Assembly (NCBI RefSeq): GCF_029525555.1
Contig: NZ_JAPDHZ010000008.1
Location: 558,001-622,000, forward strand
DNA from: Cohnella ginsengisoli
Lineage (GTDB): Bacteria; Bacillota; Bacilli; Paenibacillales; Paenibacillaceae
Direction: 5' to 3'
DNA length: 64,000 bases
Shown: piece after piece, positions 28,655 to 36,410 of the stretch
Position numbering within the stretch: the stretch's first letter is position 1
Layout of the letters: each line of letters opens with the position of its first letter
Program-made: the position numbers and the translations under genes
The notes under the pieces: generated by a model
What the model was told of the DNA's origin: nothing
What the model saw: the letters and a program-made list of their open reading frames with translations, nothing else
Database searches by the model: none

Positions 28655-28710
28655 CAACAAGCCGTAAGCGGAAGCGGGAAGCGGGTATACCGCCCGCTAT
28701 TCGCCGGCCG

Positions 28711-29250
28711 TCAAGATATCGGGATGAGAATCGTGAAGGCAGGGTTCGGATCGTGCGAATCCTGAGCCATCGGGTACAGCTCGATATGCGTGAATTCGCC
28801 GCCCGCCGCCTTGTAGCCTTGCTTTTCGATCCAGGCGTACATATTGCTGTAGGACAGGCCGATCGACTGCCCTTTCTTGTGCTCGTACTTGGCGCAAGTG
28901 AGCGCGGGCACCTCGATGCGGACCATATCGCCGGGCACCGCGGCGCCTTCAGGCACCTCCACTGCGGCATAGTGCAGGAAGCCTTCCCGCACCTTGTGCG
29001 ACGAGAGGCCGAGCAGAAGGTCAGGCTGCGACAGCTTCGGAATCTCGCCGATCCGCCGCTTCAGCTCGTCCTGCAGATCGCGAATCTCGCCCGCCTCCGC
29101 GCCTGCGAACGTCCCTTCCCACTTCAACCCGACGGCCTCGAAGCCCGGCAACTCGTAGAGGACAATGTCTCCTGCGGATGCCTCCGTGTCCGCTGCCCGA
29201 CCTGGTTCATCCAATTTTAGATTGAGGTTCATCTGTACGTGCTGCGACAT
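28711..29250 (-). CDS. GyrI-like/effector-binding domain protein
   Basis: 179 aa. After a 27-residue lead (MNLNLKLDEP) comes a single GyrI-like small-molecule-binding fold: VLYELPGFEAVGLKWEGTF, then FLHYAAVEVPEGAAVPGDMV, ALTCAKYEHKKG and a final FTHIELYPM. Such domains bind hydrophobic or cationic compounds or serve as gyrase-interacting antidotes; no DNA-binding domain is attached here. AAAGGAG precedes the ATG. Function beyond ligand binding is not predictable. Confidence 0.82.
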   Translation of the reverse strand: MSQHVQMNLNLKLDEPGRAADTEASAGDIVLYELPGFEAVGLKWEGTFAGAEAGEIRDLQDELKRRIGEIPKLSQPDLLLGLSSHKVREGFLHYAAVEVPEGAAVPGDMVRIEVPALTCAKYEHKKGQSIGLSYSNMYAWIEKQGYKAAGGEFTHIELYPMAQDSHDPNPAFTILIPIS

Positions 29251-29390
29251 GGCATTCAGCTCCTTTGCGATAGCTGCCCTTCGTCTAATCCCTTACCTGC
29301 AAATCGCGGCTTTGAACCCCGGCCCAAACCACATCACTAACAGATGCGTGGAATCCATGGCGCAGATCGAGACGGCGCCTCAAATGGCAA

Positions 29391-29424
29391 AGGACCGCCC
29401 GGCATCATTCGCCGAGGCGGTCCT
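29391..29424 (-). terminator. Hairpin downstream of the YwbE gene
   Basis: AGGACCGCC (29391-29399) pairs with GGCGGTCCT (29416-29424). The T tract on the minus strand is short, so termination may be partial. Confidence 0.55.
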
Positions 29425-29432
29425 CTCCAGCA

Positions 29433-29498
29433 CGTTTTAACGGTATCCCCTTCGATCAGGAACCAGCCTCCCTGCGTGAAGGGGATATTCTTCAAACG
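29433..29498. repeat. Dispersed 28-30-bp element, inverted pair
   Basis: Left copy CGTTTTAACGGTATCCCCTT then CGATCAGG (29433-29460). Right copy, inverted: CCTGCGTGAAGGGGATATTC then TTCAAACG (29471-29498). Related copies occur at 34.6, 43.0, 44.2 and 54.7 kb, always between genes. Confidence 0.85.
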
Positions 29499-29516
29499 CG
29501 CTGCAGCTCCCTCGAC

Positions 29517-29726
29517 TTACTCCCCTTCGGTCAAAATCGCCTGAACTCGGCCGACCTGCCCGTCCTGCAGCCGCACCTTAATGCCATGCGGATGCGTGGC
29601 CGAGTTGGTCAGCAGATCCTTCACGACGCCTCGCGTCAACTTCCCCGTACGTTGATCCTGCTTCAATACGATATCCACCGTCAGTCCGGGCTTGACGTCG
29701 CTGCGGTTCCGCCCGCTGCCTGCCAT
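29517..29726 (-). CDS. ywbE: YwbE family protein
   Basis: 69 aa, matching the whole YwbE (DUF2196) family: RSDVKPGLTVDIVLKQDQRT followed by GKLTRGVVKDLLTNSATHPH and VGRV. The family is small, basic and widespread in Firmicutes, with no proven function. GGAAGGA precedes the ATG. Confidence 0.9.
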   Translation of the reverse strand: MAGSGRNRSDVKPGLTVDIVLKQDQRTGKLTRGVVKDLLTNSATHPHGIKVRLQDGQVGRVQAILTEGE

Positions 29727-29892
29727 ATACGCTCATTCCTTCCTGTACCAAGCACATCTGTGGCTGCCTATTCTCTCTTTGTCCGCACCCCTTCATCATA
29801 CCAAGACGGCGAGTCCGGTGCATCTTCGCGATCATGGAGTAGCTGACGTATCTCCGAAATGATACAATATGTATCTAAAGGAGACGCTCTGT

Positions 29893-30213
29893 ATGTTATT
29901 GACTGCCCGCGGCAGCGCACGGAACCCGTACCTGCTCTTGGTTCTGTCCGTATTCGATGCGCTGGCGACGGATTGCGGCATTCGACTGCAACTCATCCAG
30001 GAAGCGAATCCGATCGCAAAGGCGTTGTACGAATCCAATATCGTCCTTTTCTACGGCTACAAGACCCTCCTGCCGCTTCTTCTGCTGTTCCTGCTCCGCT
30101 ATGCGCCCGAGCGCCCGATCGTTCGCTTCGGCACCGCGCTCGCTGCCGCCTTATACGCCGTCGTCGCGATTTATCACGTTGTGTGGATTGCGTTCGCCGC
30201 GGCAGCTCCCTGA
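29893..30213 (+). CDS. DUF5658 small membrane protein
   Basis: 106 aa. Three hydrophobic helices carry the family pattern: SVFDALATDCGIRL, EANPIAK and FYGYKTLLPLLLLFLL. The function is unknown. The second ATG (29893) has AAAGGAG at good spacing; the first (29869) does not. It precedes the HxlR regulator by 86 bp. Confidence 0.75.
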   Translation: MLLTARGSARNPYLLLVLSVFDALATDCGIRLQLIQEANPIAKALYESNIVLFYGYKTLLPLLLLFLLRYAPERPIVRFGTALAAALYAVVAIYHVVWIAFAAAAP

Positions 30214-30299
30214 CTTTTGATTCTTCGGTGCCCGCCTTATCTTGCGACTGCGGCGTTCAAGCGATACGATACGTGTAGAGCCAGGGAGGCGATATCGCG

Positions 30300-30674
30300 A
30301 TGCAAGAGCAGCCCGTAAAAGTTTATAACACCGCCGTCGAGGCGACGCTCGAAGTCATCGGTGGCAAGTGGAAGCCGGTCATCCTCTTCTACCTCACCTT
30401 CGGCAAGCGGCGCAACGGCGAATTGATGCGGCTTATCCCTTCGATTACGCAAAAGGTTCTATCGCAGCAGTTGTCCGAATTAGTGGCAGACGGCGTCGCC
30501 TCGCGCATCGTCTACAATGTGGTGCCGCCCAAGGTCGAATATGAGTTGACGCCTTACGGCCGGAGCTTGAGAGATTTGCTTCATCTCATGTGCAAATGGG
30601 GCGACGCGCATATCGAGCGTTCCTACGGAGACCGTGGACGCGTTCTGTTCGAGCCGCCGCAGGATGCCGATTGA
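30300..30674 (+). CDS. HxlR family transcriptional regulator
   Basis: 124 aa, a winged-helix dimeric regulator: VEATLEVIGGKWKPVILFYL, FGELMRLIPSITQKVLSQQL-like core (here RRNGELMRLIPSITQ), then RIVYNVVPPKVEYELTPYG and LLHLMCKWG. The N-terminal Cys used by redox-sensing HypR/YodB types is missing; the only Cys is near the C-terminus (MCKWG). AGGGAGG precedes the ATG. It converges on the SDR gene, a possible target. Confidence 0.93.
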   Translation: MQEQPVKVYNTAVEATLEVIGGKWKPVILFYLTFGKRRNGELMRLIPSITQKVLSQQLSELVADGVASRIVYNVVPPKVEYELTPYGRSLRDLLHLMCKWGDAHIERSYGDRGRVLFEPPQDAD

Positions 30675-30678
30675 ACGC

Positions 30679-30718
30679 ACGAAGCCGGCTCTGCCGATAA
30701 AGGCGGAGCCGGCTTCGT
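30679..30718. terminator. Hairpin between convergent HxlR and SDR genes
   Basis: ACGAAGCCGGCTCTGCC (30679-30695) and GGCGGAGCCGGCTTCGT (30702-30718) form a long stem, with one mismatch, around a six-base loop. T tracts are weak on both sides, but the position favours two-way termination. Confidence 0.75.
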
Positions 30719-30730
30719 CCTGCGTCTGGA

Positions 30731-31801
30731 TCAAGGGATGACCTTGCGCAGGCGCAGGTCCTCGAAGATCCCCATGAACATCTCTTCGGTGTCTATGAAT
30801 TCATGGAATCCGAAGCGGCGCGCCTTCGTGCCGTCGGCAAAGAAATCGTAATCCCACGAAAAAACGAAATCCCCGAACCGCCAGGATGAGACATCGTCGT
30901 AGCTGTTCGTCGCGAGGCCGTATTTCTCGACCATCGCATCCCAAAGCGGCGCCTTGTCCGCCATCACGGTCTCAAGAGACATCTGAAGCGGAGGCGCGGT
31001 CCCGAGCCCGAAGTTCGCCGCAATCTTCGGCCATAGCTCGTTCCAGCGAAACAGGTCGCCGTTCGCGATGTTAAAGGCCTGGTTCGCGCAGCGGGGATCG
31101 GTCGCCGCCCACACCGTCGCCCTGGCCAGCAGACCGGCGTCGGTCAACTCCAGCAGGCTGTCGTATGCGTCGGGTTTGCCCGGGAAGCGCAGCGGCAGTC
31201 CCAGTTCCTTGGATATCGCGGCATAGATCGCGATGACCATCGCGAGGTTCATCGGGTTGCCTGTGGCATAGCCGGCCACGACGGAGGGCCGCAGCGCGGA
31301 CCAGGTCCACGTAGAGCCAGGCTGCCTCCGCTCGAGGAATTGCTGCTGGTCGATGTTGAACTCCGGCGGCATATGACCGGCGTCCGTCTCGCGGGCGGGC
31401 GTCTTGAACGGGCCGAGGTGCGCGCCGTAGACCTTGTAGCCCTGCATCAAGCTAATGTGCCGAAGGCCCGGCGCGATCGGCTCGACGGCGTCGACCGCAT
31501 GGACGAGCATCGCCAGATTCGGCTTAACGAGCTCAGCCCAAGTCGGACGGTCCTGATAAGCCGCGTAGAAAATATGCGTGATCCCGGTCAGCGCGCCCAG
31601 CTTGTCGCGGGTATCCGCCTCGTCCAATAGATCCGCCGCCACGTAACGGATGCGACCGGTATTTTCGCCTCCGCGCCTCGATACGCCGACGATGTCCCAT
31701 TCGGGCAGCGTCGCCAGATAATCGATCAGGTTCCGTCCGATCACGCCGTTCGCGCCGATCACCAATGCCGTTTTGCGGCCCGACTCATTTGTATGACTCA
31801 T
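30731..31801 (-). CDS. SDR family oxidoreductase (PRISE-like)
   Basis: 356 aa. The dinucleotide-binding motif is ALVIGANGVIGRNLID, followed by GVSRRGG. The later motifs VGVSRRG, HISLMQGYKVYGAH and ALRPSVVAGY match the progesterone-5-beta-reductase/iridoid-synthase-like (PRISE) subgroup, in which the Tyr-Lys pair is in QGYKVYG. It probably reduces an enone with NAD(P)H; the natural substrate is unknown. I chose the ATG at 31801 because GGAGG is 9 bp away; the ATG at 31807 is too close to it. Confidence 0.88.
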   Translation of the reverse strand: MSHTNESGRKTALVIGANGVIGRNLIDYLATLPEWDIVGVSRRGGENTGRIRYVAADLLDEADTRDKLGALTGITHIFYAAYQDRPTWAELVKPNLAMLVHAVDAVEPIAPGLRHISLMQGYKVYGAHLGPFKTPARETDAGHMPPEFNIDQQQFLERRQPGSTWTWSALRPSVVAGYATGNPMNLAMVIAIYAAISKELGLPLRFPGKPDAYDSLLELTDAGLLARATVWAATDPRCANQAFNIANGDLFRWNELWPKIAANFGLGTAPPLQMSLETVMADKAPLWDAMVEKYGLATNSYDDVSSWRFGDFVFSWDYDFFADGTKARRFGFHEFIDTEEMFMGIFEDLRLRKVIP

Positions 31802-31926
31802 GCTCATCTTCCTCCTCGCTTCTAATGACCCCATTGTGAAGCAGAGGAGGAGGGGGTGAACAGTACGCACCTTCAAGTCATCTAGTTACTTCCAAGTAAT
31901 AAATGCATAACGACGCCGACCAAGCG

Positions 31927-32229
31927 TTATTCTGCCGCACCCACGTCATGCTGTCCGATGATCAGCGTAATCGGCTCCAGGTATGCGCGCAGCGCGTTCT
32001 TCTCTCCCGTCGTATCCACTTCGATATCGACAACCTTGCTGCTCACTGTACGTACTTCCCGGCGGTCGTATACGACTTCGAACTCCCTCAAGCCGAGCGG
32101 GTACGTGACGACCGACCAGCCGATCGCCAGCGAGCCGGGCACGTCCACCGCGTGGGAGAAATCGACGCGCGTCAACATCTCCTCGTTCATATCTACGATC
32201 GTCACCTGCTGCAAAATTTCCGTCTTCAT
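31927..32229 (-). CDS. Small protein of unknown family
   Basis: 100 aa. AAAGGGG precedes the ATG at 32229. The protein reads MKTEILQQVTIVDMNEEMLT and continues with alternating hydrophobic and charged strands (LREFEVVYDRREVRTV, KVVDIEVD) and a closing hydrophobic LITL-like strand; a small beta-rich fold is likely. There is no signal peptide and no recognisable motif. It is downstream of nothing on its strand and appears monocistronic. Confidence 0.6.
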   Translation of the reverse strand: MKTEILQQVTIVDMNEEMLTRVDFSHAVDVPGSLAIGWSVVTYPLGLREFEVVYDRREVRTVSSKVVDIEVDTTGEKNALRAYLEPITLIIGQHDVGAAE

Positions 32230-32365
32230 TTCGTTATCCCCTTTTGTAAAAAATGACAGGCCATATTCATAGCGCACGCTGCGCGGACAAAAGCGTCCTA
32301 TGGCATATATCGGCAGTTTCATGCTAAATTGGGAGTCATTCACCGGCGAATCGCCGCGTCAATAA

Positions 32366-32407
32366 GCAAAAAAAACGCCTCGCGCATCGATAAGCGCGCG
32401 AGACGTT
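32366..32407 (-). terminator. Terminator of the DEAD-box helicase gene
   Basis: On the minus strand AACGTCTCGCGCGCTT and GCGCGAGGCGTT form a stem followed by eight T. It lies 19 bp after the helicase stop. Confidence 0.9.
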
Positions 32408-32425
32408 CTGCTGCCATTCAAGCTT

Positions 32426-34426
32426 TTATTTGCGACCTTTCGGCGAAGGCGCTTTGCCGCGGCCCGTTCCGCCGCCCGGAGCGCCGCCGAAGCCGCCCCG
32501 TCCGCCCGAGGACGGCTTGCGTCCGCCGTCCCGCGAACCGCCGGCCTGCGGCCTGCCGCCACCGCTGCGTCCGCCTGACGGCCGCTCGCCGCGGGCGAAG
32601 CCGCCGGCGCCGCCGCTTGGGCCTGCGCCGAAGCTGCGCTCGCCGCGGCCCGCCGATGCGCGGTCGCCGCCGCGCTTAGGCCGCTCTGCCGGCGCGCCGT
32701 ACGCCTTGGCGCCGCGCTCGGCCCTGCCGCCCAGCGCGGATGCGCCTGCGTAGCGGCCCTCGCTCGCGCTGCTGCCGCCGCTGCGCGGCCCGCGGCCCGG
32801 CGCTGACTGCGGCCGGCCTGCGCCGGCTTCGCGGCGGCCGTTGCCCGGGCCGCCCGCGCCCGGCCTGCGGCGCTGTGCCTGCGGCTCCGCCGCGCGCTCT
32901 TCGGGAGCCGGGGCGAAGTACTCGCCCTGCTCCCACCACTTGGCGGCGCGCGCCTCGCCTGCGCCGCCACCGGCACCTTCGTCGCGTCCGCCGCGCGCAG
33001 GCACGCCCTTGCCGCGGCCCGCGCCCGCATTCGCCGCGCTGCCGCGCAGGCCCCGCTCCGCGCTGCCGCGACCGCCGAGCGCCGCTGCGCCGTCCCCGCG
33101 CGCTCCGCGCACGACGCCGCCGCGTACCGCGCCGCGGCCTTCGCCCCGCGCGCCACGGTCGTCTCCGCGGCTCTCGCCGCGACGCCCGCCTCCGGCACCG
33201 CGCGTCGCGCCGCTCCGCGATCCGGCGCCCGCCGCGCCCGCGCGCTTGCCGAACGCGCCAGGCGTCCGCGTCTTCACCGTCGCAGCGCCTTCGGCTGCCA
33301 CGCTGCCGCCGGCTTCGCCGATCTTGCGCCGCTCGATGAACATGCCGATGCCGTCCTCGATCACGCCCAGGTCCCCGCGGTCCTTAGGCGCGACGAACGT
33401 AATCGCCATGCCCGACTCGCCCGCCCGGCCCGTCCGGCCGATGCGGTGGATATAGCTCTCCGCGTCCTGCGGCACGTCGTAGTTGTATACGTGCGTCACG
33501 CCTTCGACGTCAAGACCGCGCGCCGCGATGTCCGTCGCCACCAGAATCTGCAGCTTCGCCTCGCGGAACTTGCGCATGACCTGCTCCCGCTTCGCCTGCG
33601 ACAAATCCCCGTGCAACTCGTCGCTGCTGTAGCCCATCGCCTGCAGCGCTTCGTTCAGCGTGCTCGCGCGCCGCTTCGTCCGGCAGAAGACCATGCCAAG
33701 GTAAGGCTGGGTCTCCTCGATCATCGCCACCAGCGCCGCCTGCTTGGCCCGGTCCGTCGTCTCGATGACGAGCTGCGCCGTATCCTTGACCGTTACCTGC
33801 TTCGCCTTGACCGTCACTTCCTGCGGGTCCCGCAGATAGCGACCGGCCAGATTCCGGATCTTGTCCGGCATTGTCGCCGAGAAGAGCATCGTCTGCCTGT
33901 CCTTCGGCGTTTTGGACATGATCTCCTCAACCTCGCCGAGGAAGCCCATGTGCAGCATCTGGTCGGCTTCGTCCAGCACCATCATGCGCACGTTCGACAG
34001 CCTCACCGTCTCGCGCCGCATATGATCGAGCAGCCGGCCCGGCGTCGCCACGATCATATGCATGTTGCCTTCCAGCTTGTGCAGCTGCGCCTCGACGTCT
34101 TGGCCGCCGTAGACCGCCAGCACGCGCACGCCCTCATAGGCCGGCAGCAGCTTCCTGATTTCCGCCGTGATCTGGATCGCGAGCTCGCGCGTCGGCGTCA
34201 CGATCAAGCCTTGCAGATACGGCACCTCCGGATTGATCCGCTCCAGCATCGGCAGCACGAACGCCAGCGTTTTCCCCGTACCCGTCTGCGCCTGGCTGAT
34301 GACGTCCTTGCCCGTCAGGGCGACCGGGATCGTCTGCGCCTGTACCGGCGTCGGCTGCTTGATGCCCAAGCTATGCAATAATTCGGATGCGCGCGCCGCC
34401 ACACCCAATGGTCCAAACTCTGCCAC
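32426..34426 (-). CDS. DEAD-box RNA helicase with very long Gly/Arg/Ala-rich tail
   Basis: 666 aa. Residues 1-370 are a complete helicase core: Q motif (KQPTPVQAQTIP), Walker A AQTGTGKT, PTRELA, DEAD box VLDEAD, SAT (FSATMP), ATDIAARGLD and HRIGRTGRAG. Residues 385-666 are low complexity, rich in Gly, Arg, Ala and Ser, with RGG-like pieces (GGRGGFGG, RRGESRGDDRGARG), and end GRGKAPSPKGRK. The core fits CshA-type helicases in ribosome assembly or mRNA decay. The tail is much longer than usual and probably binds RNA or drives condensation. Confidence 0.93.
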   Translation of the reverse strand: MAEFGPLGVAARASELLHSLGIKQPTPVQAQTIPVALTGKDVISQAQTGTGKTLAFVLPMLERINPEVPYLQGLIVTPTRELAIQITAEIRKLLPAYEGVRVLAVYGGQDVEAQLHKLEGNMHMIVATPGRLLDHMRRETVRLSNVRMMVLDEADQMLHMGFLGEVEEIMSKTPKDRQTMLFSATMPDKIRNLAGRYLRDPQEVTVKAKQVTVKDTAQLVIETTDRAKQAALVAMIEETQPYLGMVFCRTKRRASTLNEALQAMGYSSDELHGDLSQAKREQVMRKFREAKLQILVATDIAARGLDVEGVTHVYNYDVPQDAESYIHRIGRTGRAGESGMAITFVAPKDRGDLGVIEDGIGMFIERRKIGEAGGSVAAEGAATVKTRTPGAFGKRAGAAGAGSRSGATRGAGGGRRGESRGDDRGARGEGRGAVRGGVVRGARGDGAAALGGRGSAERGLRGSAANAGAGRGKGVPARGGRDEGAGGGAGEARAAKWWEQGEYFAPAPEERAAEPQAQRRRPGAGGPGNGRREAGAGRPQSAPGRGPRSGGSSASEGRYAGASALGGRAERGAKAYGAPAERPKRGGDRASAGRGERSFGAGPSGGAGGFARGERPSGGRSGGGRPQAGGSRDGGRKPSSGGRGGFGGAPGGGTGRGKAPSPKGRK

Positions 34427-34555
34427 AATAGCACCTCATTTATATTCGCGGACCGCCGTCCGCGCATTCGTACTCCTATCCTACCACATTACGCGGCCTT
34501 TTCCGCATTTCGGCCGGGCCATTATTTCCATGGCGCCTTGTCCTTATTTTACCCA

Positions 34556-34716
34556 TTTGAACGGTATCCCCTTCGATCAGGATACACTTTGACGTTCCCG
34601 ACTCAAGCTTTGATCTTCCTGACTCAAGGGGATATCGTTCAAACGAGGCACAGACAGCCCAGACTCTCCTATCGCGGTCGGCCGCCTTTCTGAATAAAGG
34701 GGATACCGTTCAAACG
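34556..34716. repeat. Dispersed element, three copies in two orientations
   Basis: One forward copy (TTTGAACGGTATCCCCTTCG at 34556) is followed by inverted copies at 34617-34645 (TCCTGACTCAAGGGGATATC then GTTCAAACG) and 34689-34716 (AAAGGGGATACCGTTCAAAC). It fills the space between the helicase start and uppP stop. The first two could fold into a long hairpin. Confidence 0.85.
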
Positions 34717-34726
34717 ATCCGCGCAA

Positions 34727-34763
34727 TAAAAACGGCTGCACCGGAGCACGCCCGGGCAGCCGT
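34727..34763 (-). terminator. Terminator of uppP
   Basis: On the minus strand ACGGCTGC and GCAGCCGT form a stem with GC-rich extension, followed by TTTTTATTG. It is 10 bp after the uppP stop. Confidence 0.88.
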
Positions 34764-34772
34764 ACTTTATAG

Positions 34773-35648
34773 TTACAGCCAGATCACCAGCGCCAGAACG
34801 ACGGCCAACACGATCCGGTAGATGGCGAACGGTACGAGCTTGATGCGGTTGATCAGGTTCAGGAAGAACCGGATCGCCACCAGCGCGACCAAGAACGCGG
34901 CGATGAATCCTGCGATGAAGAACGGCAGCATGTCGCTCGTGATGTACTGGTAGTTCTTGAGCAGCGTGATGAGACTCGCGCCTGCCATGATTGGTACGGC
35001 CATGATAAAGGTGAAGTCCGCCGCCGCACGGTGACTCAGACCGAGCAGGACGCCGCCCGAGATCGTCGACCCGGACCGCGAAAAGCCCGGCCACAGCGAG
35101 AAGCATTGAATCAGGCCGATCATGAGCGCCTGTCTGTACGTAATCTGGTCCACCGTATGCACCTTCGGCTGCTTCGGGGCCAGTCGGTCCGCGCCGATCA
35201 TGAGGATCGCGCCCAGAACGAGGCCGACGAGCACCGTCTCGGTTGAAAAAAGATGCTCCTCGATCGTATCGTCAAACAGGAAGCCCAGGATGCCCGCCGG
35301 GATGAGCCCGACGATAACCTGCATCAGCTTCAGCCGGCCGGTGCCGGTACCGCTCCATTCTCCCGTTCCCTCGTGCTCCGCTTCGATACGCGCGTCTTTG
35401 CCTTTGAGTTTCCGAAGTCCGAGCAGATCCATGAACCGCCGCCAGAACAGCACGACGACCGCAAGGATCGAACCGAGCTGGATGACGACCTTGAACGCGA
35501 CCGCCGCGTCCGAGCCGAGGAAGTCCTCCGTCTTGAGCCACAGATCGTCGACGATGATCATATGACCGGTAGAAGAGACGGGCGCGAATTCCGTGACGCC
35601 TTCGACGATGCCGATGATGATGCCTTTTAGAATTTCTAGGAATGACAT
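34773..35648 (-). CDS. uppP: Undecaprenyl-diphosphatase UppP (BacA)
   Basis: 291 aa, about eight membrane helices. It dephosphorylates undecaprenyl pyrophosphate to recycle the lipid carrier for wall synthesis, and overproduction gives bacitracin resistance. The two signature motifs are present: EGVTEFAPVSSTGH (Glu16 and Glu20; Ala replaces the usual Leu) and PGFSRSGST. An extra soluble loop (about residues 80-105, GKDARIEAEHEGTGEWSGTG) lies between helices 2 and 3. AAAGGGAG precedes the ATG. Confidence 0.95.
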   Translation of the reverse strand: MSFLEILKGIIIGIVEGVTEFAPVSSTGHMIIVDDLWLKTEDFLGSDAAVAFKVVIQLGSILAVVVLFWRRFMDLLGLRKLKGKDARIEAEHEGTGEWSGTGTGRLKLMQVIVGLIPAGILGFLFDDTIEEHLFSTETVLVGLVLGAILMIGADRLAPKQPKVHTVDQITYRQALMIGLIQCFSLWPGFSRSGSTISGGVLLGLSHRAAADFTFIMAVPIMAGASLITLLKNYQYITSDMLPFFIAGFIAAFLVALVAIRFFLNLINRIKLVPFAIYRIVLAVVLALVIWL

Positions 35649-35808
35649 ATGTACGCTCTACTCCCTTTCCAAATTCCGATTTCCTATGGTCTAGTTTATA
35701 GGGAACGAAGGGTCCTTGTCTAATGGACTGGGGCCCAGGCTTCCGCTACTATAGTACCCTTGGGGGGAAGGATTCGAGCGCGATGGTGCAAATTTTTTGT
35801 TTCTCAGG

Positions 35809-36348
35809 TCAGGCAAAAAACGTCTGGGGATACTTCAGCTCCCCGTACTTCTCCTTGCGCGTCGCCGCGAGACGGGCCAGCTCGCCTTCTGCCAGCTCAA
35901 GCACCATGAACACGTCGTCCGGCACGTCGAACTGCATCAGGACAAGCCCGCTATCTACCGCAGGCTTGAAGCCGAACCGCGGGTAGTAGGACGGATGGCC
36001 GATGAGGAAAATCAGCTTGTGGCCAAGCCGCTGCGCCCGGCGGATGCCCTCCCGGATCAGCTCGCCCCCGATACCGCGTCCCTGCGCGTCAGGCAGCACG
36101 CCGATCGGCGCCAGCACGAACGTGCCCGTCGCGTCTTGGCCGTCCACGAGCTCCGCTTTGCTGATCAACATATGGCCCGCGAGCCGGCCGTCCGACTCCG
36201 CCACGAGCGACAGCTCGGGCACGAAGCCGGCGGACTCGCGGATGCGGTCCGCAAGCCGGCTTTCGTCCTCCCGGCCGCCAAAGGCGGCCAGGTGGACTTG
36301 CCTGACCGCTTCGATATCCTCATTCGTTTCCGTCCTAATCTGTATCAT
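35809..36348 (-). CDS. GNAT family N-acetyltransferase (YhbS-like)
   Basis: 179 aa. The acetyl-CoA binding pattern is LAPIGVLPDAQGRGIGGELI at residues 78-97 and the fold ends with LIFLIGHPSYYPRFGFKPA, the mark of the YhbS-type subgroup. The acceptor is unknown. It follows the uppP region on the same strand and is preceded by the bmrCD genes. Confidence 0.9.
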   Translation of the reverse strand: MIQIRTETNEDIEAVRQVHLAAFGGREDESRLADRIRESAGFVPELSLVAESDGRLAGHMLISKAELVDGQDATGTFVLAPIGVLPDAQGRGIGGELIREGIRRAQRLGHKLIFLIGHPSYYPRFGFKPAVDSGLVLMQFDVPDDVFMVLELAEGELARLAATRKEKYGELKYPQTFFA

Positions 36349-36410
36349 TGATTCTTTTCCCTGCCTTTCGTTTCCGTCTCCATCCGAGCCAACGTTCTCT
36401 TTTGCCGCCC

